Positions 55,418-64,000 of a stretch of 64,000 bases of DNA are shown here, one piece after another. Position numbers and translations under genes: made by a program. Source of the DNA: Rhabditophanes sp. KR3021 (lineage: Eukaryota; Nematoda; Chromadorea; Rhabditida; Alloionematidae); NCBI GenBank assembly GCA_963281155.1, contig CAUJLY010000004.1, positions 310,001-374,000 on the forward strand, given 5' to 3'. Below the pieces are notes generated by a model. It saw only the letters and a list, made by a program, of their open reading frames with translations, was not told the origin of the DNA and searched no databases. Position 1 is the stretch's first letter, and every line of letters starts with the position of its first letter.

Positions 55418-56371
55418 TCACTTTTGCTTTTTAGCTTCAATTTCCTTCAGATATTCTTCTTTCATTTTCCTCATTTGTATTCTAAGTAAAAAATCCAACA
55501 AAAATGTTGGCAAAAGTTTAAATAATTCAAATGAAAATTGATGAGCAAAGTATCCTGTAGTTTCTCGAACATGTCCGATTGTTGCTAAAGCTGAGCGAAC
55601 ATAATTGTTAGGGCTTGGAGCAAAATATGAAGTTTGTGTAACTTTGGATAGATTAGTAGCTACAAGACCTGTAATTAAATATTGCACAGTTATTCCTAAA
55701 GGAGCATATTCGTTATGTAAGATTCCACTAAAATGTGACATGTATTTTTTGGTTGATGAATATACACACCATCCACCCATCTCCCCATCTCCTAACAAAG
55801 ATCCAACGTTGATTATGATTCCTTTGTTTCGAGGAACCATTTGTTTTAGGACTTCATGAGACAAAATAGTCATAGGAAGTGTATTTATGACATTTACATC
55901 TCTTGACTTTTGAATGCCTCCTTCTGTATTATGAATTATTTCAGGTCTTGTAGTCCCATCTCCGACGTTATTAATTAAAATACCTACTTCCAAAGTTCTC
56001 AATTTTTTAAATATTTTATCTTGATACTCCTTAAAATCTGCACAAGTAAAATCAAAAGCAATTACCTCAACTTCTGTACCAGGTGCAATTAACTCAATTT
56101 CTTTTTTAACAGACTCTAACTTTGATTGTGTTCGTGAAATCAAAACAATATTAAAACCTTTTTGAGCCAATTGACTTGCATATGCTTTTCCGATTCCATC
56201 AGTACTTCCAGTAATGACTGCATACTTTGCACCAGCCAATGCATGAAGATCAAGTGTTTTAGCAATAAAGAATGGATAGAAGATCCTGTAAATTATTTTA
56301 GAAACAAAAATAGCTAATAAACTTAAAGTTATACCACCAGTAGCTTTCAAAATACAATCACAGCAAGTCAT
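55418..56371 (-). CDS. let-767: short-chain dehydrogenase, 17-beta-HSD12 / very-long-chain 3-ketoacyl-CoA reductase type
   Basis: One exon encodes 317 residues. An N-terminal hydrophobic helix (about 10-32) is followed by the SDR fold: TGSTDGIGKAYA (cofactor), INNVG, IINVGSLLG (Ser), YSSTKKY (catalytic YxxxK) and the LVATNL segment. The C-terminus ends KKQK, a KKxx dilysine ER-retrieval signal. This is the family of human HSD17B12 and C. elegans LET-767, which reduce 3-ketoacyl-CoA in fatty-acid elongation and some steroids at the ER. Unlike most genes here it has no intron. Confidence 0.9.
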   Translation of the reverse strand: MTCCDCILKATGGITLSLLAIFVSKIIYRIFYPFFIAKTLDLHALAGAKYAVITGSTDGIGKAYASQLAQKGFNIVLISRTQSKLESVKKEIELIAPGTEVEVIAFDFTCADFKEYQDKIFKKLRTLEVGILINNVGDGTTRPEIIHNTEGGIQKSRDVNVINTLPMTILSHEVLKQMVPRNKGIIINVGSLLGDGEMGGWCVYSSTKKYMSHFSGILHNEYAPLGITVQYLITGLVATNLSKVTQTSYFAPSPNNYVRSALATIGHVRETTGYFAHQFSFELFKLLPTFLLDFLLRIQMRKMKEEYLKEIEAKKQK

Positions 56372-56948
56372 TTTATTTAGATGTTAAAATGAATGAATGG
56401 TAATATTTATTCAGCAATCAATTGTTTATATACGCAATTGTCTTTCAACTATATTATTTATTGATGAAAACGAAGAATACGAAAAAGTTATTTCTGAGAT
56501 AGTCCACGAATGTTATGAAATAACAAGTGATGAACAAGACAAAGTTTATTCTATTGCATCTCTTGGCAACACTAGATTTAGCCGTGGACAAAAAAAAAGA
56601 AGCCAAATTTATTATTGATGGTCTATTTTTTGAATCCTATTAAAGTTCATTATAAAATAACATATTAATTATTTTTGTTTAATTTGATAAATATCACAAA
56701 TAAAATTTACCTTTATGCAAGCCTTTCATCGTATCCTAAAGCGCTCATCTGTAAACACTTTGATACTACAATGACGTCATGATTGATCACATTATTATAT
56801 TAGTTTTATTTATAAAATAAAATATGCACTCGCTAGATCATTTTTCTGATTTCACTTCCAATTTTTTCTTATCATTAATAGTCTATAACTATCTATAAAG
56901 TATACAGCTGTCAGCATTTTAAAAGTTATTTTAGTAAATATTCATATT
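56372..56948. other. intergenic spacer
   Basis: 577 nt. A short plus-strand frame 56397-56618 (MVIFIQQSIVYIRN...) overlaps the SDR leader and is not supported further. Confidence 0.4.
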
Positions 56949-58670
56949 ATGATTCCTACAAATGATAAATTCATGGACAAAGCACTTTCTGTTCCACATA
57001 TCTACGAAAAATGTATTCCAAATTTAAGCAGTTTGTTAAATTTAGCTCGTATAAATCAAAAGAAATACGAGTACATTGATGGTGAACCGCTAACTATAAT
57101 CAAGAGTATTCCAAACATTGTCGATCATAATGTAAACTTTTCTGCGTTCAGGGACATATTGCGTTGTGAATTTTGTGGCGAGTATAGTTATACAAAATCG
57201 GATCTTGTAACTTTATGTAATCAAGTCCCTACCACCTTTTATGATAGTGTATTATTCTTACGTTTAAATATAGCTTATTTAATTTTGGAATCATATGAGC
57301 AATCAAGAAAATCTTTAATTTTAATGATAAACAACTTACTTAAAAGAACTAAGAATTTAAGAAAGATTGAAATACGATTTAATTCTAATCATTATTATGA
57401 CTTTCCATTTACATTACAAACAGCAAACACATGTGAAGTATTTGAATTTATTAGTTCTTTGACAATCAAAAATATTATGGAAATTGAAATCACTTCCCAA
57501 TCATTGCCTATTTTTATCAAAACTCTTGAGTGTCATGGGCATTATGAAAATAGACTGCTGCAAAAGTTTAAAAACTTGAGAAAAGTGTGCATAAATGGAA
57601 AAATAAAAGAGAAAATATCAAACGAACTTGATCAAAAAATAAATAAGATTTTGGAACAACTTAATTCAAATCTTTTGGAAATATCCATGACTTGTATAAA
57701 CGAAAATATTTCTCAAATAATTAAGTATGCTTCAATATTAAAAGAAAAAGGAAAATGTATGAAGATATTTTATGAATCAGAGACAATACCAATTCTTGAA
57801 TATTCAAATAATGAAATATGTTCAGATTCTGCAGATTTACGTATTGAAGTTGGCTTGGAAGAATTTTTATTTTCCTTTGACAATGTATCATTTATCAATG
57901 TTTTTAGGAATGTAAAGCAGATGAAATTTAAATTTAATAACAAATTAACAAAAGAAAATATGAAGATTTTTGAAAACATTGATATGGATGACATTAAATC
58001 TAAATTATCTTTATTAGTTAATTTAAAAGAATTAATTTTTTCTATCTTGGTGTCCCGTGGCTATCAATTTGTCAAAAATATATTAAAAGTATTCATATGT
58101 TCTTTTCCAAATACAGTTGAATGTTTAGAGATATCTGACTGTAGTTTTGATATAACTGAATTAAATCATGAAATTGCTTTAGCATATCCAAATTTACAAT
58201 TGCTCAATTTATTTCCTTGGAATAAAACCACAAAAGATTTATTTCGAAATATGAATACAAGATTTAATTTTTTTGCTTGCTTTAAAAATTTAAAAGTTCT
58301 TAATTTGTCATGTAAGGAAAAGTACGATTATTTACTCCCAGAAAATTTGCAGATACTCCGTATTTTATGTGAATCAAACCAAGACTTTCGTCCTTATAAT
58401 CAACCTTCGTCTGAAAAAGTATGTAAGACTTACAATAACATTGAAATTTTCAAAGCTGAAATTGAAAAAATACCTGGTTATAAAAAGTGCTCTTGTTTCA
58501 ACCCAATACCTACTTTAAAGCATGTATGTATTTACAAAAATCAAGATAATACAATAACATACATTTATTTTGCAACTTTCTTTCACTTTGGTCTTCACAA
58601 GCAATATGCATTAGAACAATCATTTACTTTGCTTGGCCATCATGAAACTGAATTGTTCTATCAAATGTAA
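56949..58670 (+). CDS. long leucine-rich-repeat-like protein, lineage-specific
   Basis: A single exon of 573 residues without signal peptide or transmembrane helix. A Cys pair near the start (CEFCGEYSY) is followed by degenerate leucine-rich segments (LLKRTKNLRKIEIRF, KFKNLRKVCINGK, LVNLKELIFSI, NTVECLEISDCSF, CFKNLKVLNLSC). The layout recalls nematode F-box/FBXL relatives in which the F-box has been lost or diverged; MDKALSVPHIYEKCIPNLSS at the N-terminus could be such a remnant. Very A/T-rich codon use, no intron. Function unknown. Confidence 0.6.
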   Translation: MIPTNDKFMDKALSVPHIYEKCIPNLSSLLNLARINQKKYEYIDGEPLTIIKSIPNIVDHNVNFSAFRDILRCEFCGEYSYTKSDLVTLCNQVPTTFYDSVLFLRLNIAYLILESYEQSRKSLILMINNLLKRTKNLRKIEIRFNSNHYYDFPFTLQTANTCEVFEFISSLTIKNIMEIEITSQSLPIFIKTLECHGHYENRLLQKFKNLRKVCINGKIKEKISNELDQKINKILEQLNSNLLEISMTCINENISQIIKYASILKEKGKCMKIFYESETIPILEYSNNEICSDSADLRIEVGLEEFLFSFDNVSFINVFRNVKQMKFKFNNKLTKENMKIFENIDMDDIKSKLSLLVNLKELIFSILVSRGYQFVKNILKVFICSFPNTVECLEISDCSFDITELNHEIALAYPNLQLLNLFPWNKTTKDLFRNMNTRFNFFACFKNLKVLNLSCKEKYDYLLPENLQILRILCESNQDFRPYNQPSSEKVCKTYNNIEIFKAEIEKIPGYKKCSCFNPIPTLKHVCIYKNQDNTITYIYFATFFHFGLHKQYALEQSFTLLGHHETELFYQM

Positions 58671-59006
58671 TAAATATATAAAAAAGTTATTGTTAGTGTA
58701 ATGATTTGATCCAAATATTAAACATGTTAGTTTTGTTGTTATCTTTATATTTAAAATTGACCAGATCGAATACTTGACAAAGTTTTGATTAATGTAATTG
58801 AGATTAGGATTATTACCTTTGTGTTATTTGATACTCATCGAAAATAGGCAATTTAAGCACTTGTATTGGTATTGTATTATGTTGTTTTAAGCGACAATTT
58901 AAAATTAAACCAAATGAAAGTGTTTATGATGGATTTTTACTTAGTGCAAATGAGGTAATTTAGATTTTATAAAATATTATTAGCAAATTCATTATGTTTC
59001 ATCCTA
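58671..59006. other. spacer
   Basis: About 340 nt, AT-rich; nothing recognised. Confidence 0.5.
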
Positions 59007-59095
59007 TTAAAGCTTGTTGGCTAATAAAGCGGGTGGCGAGTCGAATTCGATGATTTTTCCTTGGTCCATTACCGTGATTTTGTTGTAATCGAGGA
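59007..59095 (-). pseudogene. isolated last exon of an ABCC (MRP) transporter
   Basis: On the minus strand, after a TTCAAACAG acceptor, 29 codons read VLDYNKITVMDQGKIIEFDS followed by PPALLANKL and TAA. This is the conserved end of the second ATPase domain of ABCC transporters (...DYDKVMVMDxGxIxEFDSPxxLL). Because the next gene upstream on this strand is thioredoxin reductase, which ends only 300 nt away, the rest of the transporter is not here. It is therefore an orphan exon, unless it splices to a distant gene over thioredoxin reductase. Confidence 0.75.
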
Positions 59096-59395
59096 CTGTT
59101 TGAAGTAAAAATTAATCAACAATCGTTGATAGTATAATCCAAAATACTTTTATTTAGAAATTAAAAATAGGTACAATTACAACGTTACATTATCATATAC
59201 TAAAAGACGTTTAAATTTGAAATGACTCTGACAGATATCTATCACATAGATTCTTCTTAATTGAAGATTTGTCTGTGTAACTCCCGGCTCTAGACAGAAC
59301 ACATTTCAGGTTGATCTATCTTTGCGATTGGGTAGCAGAAACTAGTGAAACATTAATTCACTCCTTCCCACCAACAAAAGCAAGTAGATCTGACC

Positions 59396-61367
59396 TTAAC
59401 CTCAGCACCCAGTTGCAACCAACTCCTCATCACCTTCCTTCTTTACAATATTCAGAGTGGTGAAGTTTTCTGCCACAGAAGGATGAATGCCAACCAAGTT
59501 ATCGAAATCTCGCTTCGTTGCATTTAGCTTCAAGGCGATTCCAAAGCCTTGCGTAATTTCTCCAGCATTAGGAGACAAGATATGCAAACCCAGCACACGA
59601 TCCTATTCAAACAAAAAGTTACTAACTCACAACCAACATAAACTTACATGTTCCGTATTAAGGCAAATTAATTTTAAGTAGCAATGTTTGCTTTCTTTGC
59701 GGTCAGGGACAGTGTATTCAAGTGGTGTGAAAACATTGTGGTATTCAGTGATGTTTTCTTTTCCGTATTTGGCCTGAGCTTGTTCGGTCGAAAGGCCGCA
59801 ACATCCGTATTCCAAGGGAGTGAATACAGTTGTGGGGATGTTGTCGTAATCAGTTACCTCCAGTGCGCCGAGGAAGAGTTTCTTCATCAAAGTGGTGGCG
59901 GCCTGAATAGCTACTGGCGTAAGCTCTGGGCAATTGTGTAGGACATCTCCACATGCGTAGATGTATGGCATGGATACGCTTTGCTCCCCTCCATTGAATC
60001 CAATAACTTTTCCTGCCTCGCTTAACTTCACACCATGCTCCTTGATACCAATGTCTTCCGTTTTTGCTTCTCGCCCAATTGCAAACAGGACGGTGTTGTA
60101 CTCATCAACATACTCCACCTTCTTTCCTTCCCCATCGACTCCCTCTCCCCAAACCTTGTACAAGCCAGCTTCTTTCTCAGTTGGCGCTCTAAACTTGAAG
60201 ATATTATTAACCTAATCCTTTAATTTACTCACTTAATTTGCTCAATTTTGGTCGGAACGGCTGAAATAAACTTAATCCCTTCCTCCGCCATTTGCTTCTT
60301 AATTCGCTCCGCCATGTCCTGATCGAAACCTCGTAAGAGAATAGATCTTACCATGACATGACTTTCATTGCCCATCCCCTTAATAAAGCCGGAACATTCC
60401 AACGAAATATAAGATGCCCCAACTGACAAAGTTTTACCAGGATTATATGGCAACGAAAAAAGATCGTCGCTGGTGATGGCGTATTCTTTAGCACCAGGAA
60501 CGGAAGGGTATTTTGGACGTAACCCGGTGGCAACTAGAATTTTGTCTGCACTAACTACTGTCTTTTTCCCTTTTTTGTCGGTAGTGGTGACTTCAAAAGG
60601 GGCAGTAACAGACCCATACGCATTCAGATAAGTAGCTTTCTTCTCGCGCAAAGCAACTTTGTAGCCCCAATTAAGGGCGGCAATGTGGTCGTTGACGGCA
60701 TCTTTCATTTTTACCCAATTTAGAGTTACATTCTCCGTACAGACATCCCAACCAAATTTCTTAGCGTCCGATAGAGAATGTCCGAGAAGTGACGCTTGGT
60801 GCATTAGTTTCTTAGGAATACAGCCAACGTTGACACAAGTCCCACCAAGCCCCCAAGTTGTTCCAATAGGAGTTGGTTTAACGAAGTCTAATACCAGCAC
60901 TTTCTTTCCAATCCCTGCTGCTAGTCTAAATCAAACAGTTAATGAATTGACATTAACTAAACTTACTTGGCACCAGAAAGACCAGCACTTCCCCCTCCGA
61001 TCACTATTAAATCGTAGTCTTTCTTAGAAAGAGCCTTTTCAAGCAAGCCTTGTTTGACAAAGGCCTCAAATTGGGTTGGGTGTCCGATGCAGTTTCCACG
61101 AATAAAGATAAGTGGTTCGGATCCAGTATAGTGATATGCATGGGCAATCTTCACCATTCCCATATTGCTAATGTTCTTTGTAACGAAAGAATAGTCGGTC
61201 CCATTTGCTGCCTGGATGGCACTTTCAACCTGCCCCTTCAATTCTTCAAAGACTCCACCACGGCAGGATTCAGGCACCACCAACACAACATCCTTCTCAC
61301 ATATCAAGTGGGCCGTTTCATTGAGTTGAGCTGTATAGGCAGGAGCAACGAACGGTACAGGCGGCAT
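59396..61367 (-). CDS. trxr-1: thioredoxin reductase, selenocysteine-containing
   Basis: Exons 61367-60967, 60925-60233, 60188-59648 and 59602-59396 give 613 residues counting Sec. An N-terminal glutaredoxin-like extension ([17 protein letters not shown]) precedes the FAD motif [13 protein letters not shown], the redox pair CVNVGC in [11 protein letters not shown], the NADPH domain and the dimer motif [11 protein letters not shown]. The end reads [13 protein letters not shown] (59404-59402), GGT, TAA: Gly-Cys-Sec-Gly, the C. elegans TRXR-1 ending. It reduces thioredoxin in the cytosol. ATG 61367 is the first Met; upstream frame to a TTATAG acceptor at 61455 has none, though it is Ser/Thr/Arg-rich. 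Splice sites GTAAGT/GTGAGT are strong. I could not place the SECIS with certainty. Confidence 0.95.
59402..59404 (-). other. UGA recoded as selenocysteine
   Basis: The TGA follows Gly-Cys and precedes Gly-TAA, exactly where animal thioredoxin reductases carry Sec. Without recoding the enzyme would lose the last two residues, including its catalytic Sec. Confidence 0.9.
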
Positions 61368-61570
61368 AGTAGATAATAGCCTAGTCGTCGTTGTTTTGGA
61401 GCTTTTGATTGTCCCCTGACAATATGTATTTCTACCTACACTTAACAAAGAATAGCCTATAACGAAGCAAATATAAGTAAATGTTCATAAAATAAAGGAA
61501 TAAAAAAGAAAGTCGCGTATTCAAATTTTATTTAACTAAACAATAAATATCGAGCATCAAAATCACTTAA

Positions 61571-62246
61571 TTATCTTCTCATTATCCTTTGTAAAATACT
61601 TTTCTTATCTCCCAACCCAATTAACTTTCTAAATTTATCCGAATTGATTTCTTCTAATTGTTTGACCTGAAGGCCGAATATTCCTGATTTGTAAGAGTGA
61701 GGGAAATCGTTGAGGTGGGTGTTGTTGAGAAGTTGTGATAAGGCTAAAGTACAGACAAAGGAATGATTAGATAGTGTGATGAGAACGATGTTTTTGAGTT
61801 TAAATGTCATCACCAAATGATGGAGTCAATTATGTTCCAATTGTGTAAAAACTCTTCGTGGTAAAAGAATCGTCGATGAAGGAGAATAAAAGACTGCTAA
61901 GAATCACATATAGATCAAAACTAAGATCATCATGTGATCTTAACTGTTCTAAACTACTTTAAAATAATCGACTTATTTTCGAATAATGCAAAGTTCATAC
62001 AATTCAATTTATATTACTCAAGCCAATATCTCCACAACCTAACCCACTTTTAAACCACCCAATAAACATACCATCAAATCTTCTTTGGCACAAGATAGCA
62101 TCAGGACTTCTGGAATTGCCACCTTCTCCGCCTTTCTTAAACGAACTTTCGACTTCCTTCTCCATAAACAAAGGTAGACTCCTGCCAGGAGCTTTCCTCG
62201 GATCTCTGGGCCATTTCGCCAGAAGACGCAAGTAATTTTTGTACAT
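61571..62246 (-). CDS. uqcc2: mitochondrial complex III assembly factor UQCC2-like
   Basis: Exons 62246-62072 and 61743-61571 (328-nt intron) encode 115 residues; human UQCC2 has 126. The N-terminus MYKNYLRLLAKWPRDPRKAPG followed by LFMEKEVESSFKKGGEG matches the UQCC2 pattern YxxFLKLxxxWPxDxxKxGRDL, and the C-terminus LQVKQLEEINSDKFRKLIG resembles the family end. UQCC2 works with UQCC1 in cytochrome b synthesis and complex III assembly. It lies head-to-tail upstream of thioredoxin reductase on the same strand, about 200 nt apart. Confidence 0.75.
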
Positions 62247-62443
62247 ATCACTAGTACTAAATAGATAGACAAGGCCACTTAGTTAGCCTAAAATTGGTAC
62301 AAAGCTTTTTGTTGTTACGTCTTATCACGAAATGGATTCAAATGTTAAGATGTTTAAAGATAAAGAAAGAAAGATAAGAAAATGACATTTTATATAATAT
62401 AATGTTTATGATGGATCTTTCATTGCTTTAATTGCATCTAAAA

Positions 62444-63850
62444 ATGCTTTTTAATTATTGTGGGAGTTTTGTGGTTTTATTGTGTCTAGGACAAGTTACT
62501 CTCCAAGCAGATTCTGACGGGAAGGAGTTTATTTTGGCTTTTTCTTACCCGGATGGCCCAGCTTTGTCTAATTTAGCTACTGCCAGTCTTGTCATCATCC
62601 CTAATCAAGTTGATACGTCATGTTTGATCACTTATACAGACCCCGAAACGTTAGTCATCACTTCGCTTACAACCAAAGCAAATTATTCAAAAGTCAACGA
62701 AATCCAATTGGCCGTAGATAAGGTAGTAGCTTTAATTACGATTCCAGCAGATGATTCAGACTCGACTATCTTGCCGGATCCAAGGATTTTTGTAACTTGC
62801 CAAGCCACAGTCAAACTAATTGCCAATCTCAACGACCCTTTCAATGGGTGGGGTGATACCTTCCTAGTTCCTTCAACGAAATCAGCCGGCACCGATTATG
62901 TCTTTGAATTTCCACCTTCAGCGGGAACATCTATAGGTTACTTCCTCGTATTACCATTAATTCAAAAGGAATGGAATTACCTGGATGCCCATGTCTACTA
63001 TGATGGTGTTGAAGAATGGTTTAATTGGTGGCAATATGATACGACTCAAGGTGCCTTCCAAGTTGTTTACACGGCTAAGCCACAAGTAGCAGCGACACAT
63101 GTAATCAGTGTCGTTATAAGGTCCACTTTTCCTGTCATGGTCTCATTGGTTTCCCCATTTGCGTCCATCGACAAACAAACTCCCAAACTTGACTATGCTA
63201 CTTATATGCCGTTGCCTGTTAATACTTATAAATGCGTTAATGGTACTGAAGATGTTAAAGTTACCGCTACAACTTATACTTCCAATTTGTATATTGCCTC
63301 TGGTGGTGGATTTTGTAACGAAACATTTAATCTAAATATTTATTCAGATGACCAAACATTAGATGGATCTATGCATGAAGTTGATAATATAGGTTCCAAT
63401 CAAATTAATACAACAAAATCAACCTTTGTTGGTGTTTCTTCAAATTCAGACAGCTTAAGAGCTACCAAATTCAGTGGATTCAAACATGATCTAAACGATG
63501 CCAATTATTTCGGCTCTACTTTGACATACCTTCCTTCATTAACAGAATATCTTAATGAAACAAGCCAATTTTTTGCACTCTCCACCAAATGTCACCTCGA
63601 AGTAACAACCGAACAAACATCCACTATCGAAAGCCAACTTTTAATCGACTCTACTCCTCTACAAAAGCTGCCTCACTCAATAACACCAATCTCCCTACCA
63701 AAATACTCTTACCTTTCCATCGACATTCAAATCAAATCATATGGAATTCACACCATCTCCTTATCTGCTCCTTACGCGGCAACGATCATATGTCCTGATG
63801 GGCTTTACAATGTTAAAAGCTATTTAATTGGATTTAATATACACAAGTAG
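62444..63850 (+). CDS. secreted IgGFc-binding-type protein
   Basis: A single exon encodes 468 residues. The signal peptide starts MLFNYCGSFVVLLCLGQVTL; the mature part begins DSDGKEFILAFSYP, the typical GKEFxxAF opening of the IgGFc-binding N-terminal domain family found in FCGBP and in several nematode secreted proteins, followed by beta-strand-rich sequence with repeated VxVxxxxPVxVxxVSP-type segments and N-glycosylation sites (NETF, NETS, NQTxxT-like). Cysteines are few and scattered. A likely extracellular coat, mucus or glycan-binding role is inferred from the family only. I chose ATG 62444 over the earlier non-ATG frame opening; TATATAATATAA lies about 50 nt upstream. Confidence 0.7.
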   Translation: MLFNYCGSFVVLLCLGQVTLQADSDGKEFILAFSYPDGPALSNLATASLVIIPNQVDTSCLITYTDPETLVITSLTTKANYSKVNEIQLAVDKVVALITIPADDSDSTILPDPRIFVTCQATVKLIANLNDPFNGWGDTFLVPSTKSAGTDYVFEFPPSAGTSIGYFLVLPLIQKEWNYLDAHVYYDGVEEWFNWWQYDTTQGAFQVVYTAKPQVAATHVISVVIRSTFPVMVSLVSPFASIDKQTPKLDYATYMPLPVNTYKCVNGTEDVKVTATTYTSNLYIASGGGFCNETFNLNIYSDDQTLDGSMHEVDNIGSNQINTTKSTFVGVSSNSDSLRATKFSGFKHDLNDANYFGSTLTYLPSLTEYLNETSQFFALSTKCHLEVTTEQTSTIESQLLIDSTPLQKLPHSITPISLPKYSYLSIDIQIKSYGIHTISLSAPYAATIICPDGLYNVKSYLIGFNIHK

Positions 63851-64000
63851 TAATAAATATTTTATATAACAAAAAATGTTCTAATTAAAAAGAGCAGATA
63901 AAGGTAGGTAATACCTGTTTGGGGTTAGTTGATTTGGGTTAGTAAGATTTAGCACGGGATTTGATTTTTTTACCAGTTGATTGCCAATACATTTCAACGG

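Noticed and set aside
60683..61376. Plus-strand frames opposite thioredoxin reductase
   Set aside because: Shadows of the well-supported minus-strand exons.

Overview
The window is about two-thirds A+T animal nuclear DNA: spliced genes with mostly very short introns (about 40-50 nt, some perhaps 22-32 nt), GT-AG sites with TTTTAG/TTTCAG acceptors, and no operon-like prokaryotic features. The gene content fits a nematode best, though not proven: divergent seven-helix chemoreceptor-like and FMRFamide-receptor-like GPCRs, secreted ShK-like cysteine-rich proteins, a thaumatin-like protein, an IgGFc-binding-type secreted protein, F-box/LRR proteins, a LET-767-like steroid/ketoacyl reductase, and a thioredoxin reductase ending Gly-Cys-Sec-Gly. 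I cannot name the genus. Splice structures below are my own readings and were checked for frame by hand. || Layout. 0-20 kb is dense housekeeping sequence: an unidentified 3' end, LSM8, a BRM/SWI-SNF ATPase, ribosomal protein eL34, a LAMP-like protein, a peptide GPCR (-), NC2-beta/DR1, proteasome beta-2 (PSMB7), a small unknown gene, methylthioribulose-1-phosphate dehydratase (APIP), a divergent LC8 dynein light chain, an SLC2 sugar transporter and an SLC18-like MFS transporter (-). 20-28 kb is sparse and lineage-specific: a chemoreceptor-like 7TM, two ShK-type secreted proteins (one with NPYD repeats), and two small odd genes, one with an in-frame TGA. 28.7-33.2 kb encodes a Ser/Pro-rich protein followed by a PEAK/Pragmin (NKF3) family pseudokinase, probably one gene in two annotated parts. 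33.4-38.9 kb is ACBD3 (-), whose 3.3-kb intron carries a complete F-box/LRR gene on the opposite strand. 39-49 kb is gene-poor and holds broken copies (PP1-type phosphatase, ABCB-type transporter, perhaps SLC22), a degraded tRNA-like sequence, an unusual HSP70 lacking most of its substrate-binding beta domain, and a beta/gamma-crystallin-like secreted protein. 49-54 kb holds secreted products driven by clear TATA boxes: a YPDANGR-repeat protein, a 40-residue micro-ORF, a 506-residue mucin-linked Cys-rich protein, and (without an obvious TATA) a thaumatin-like protein. 55-64 kb holds an SDR of the 17-beta-HSD12/LET-767 type, a long LRR-like protein, an isolated last exon of an ABCC transporter, the selenoprotein thioredoxin reductase, UQCC2, and an IgGFc-binding-like secreted protein. 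|| There is no operon-like functional system. The strongest candidates for new biology are the HSP70 with the missing peptide-binding sandwich, the in-frame TGA gene near 25.3 kb in a genome that demonstrably recodes UGA, and the TATA-box secreted-protein cluster with heptapeptide repeats. The window also preserves an unusual number of isolated exons of ordinary families (phosphatase, ABCB, ABCC), which says something about how this genome loses genes.
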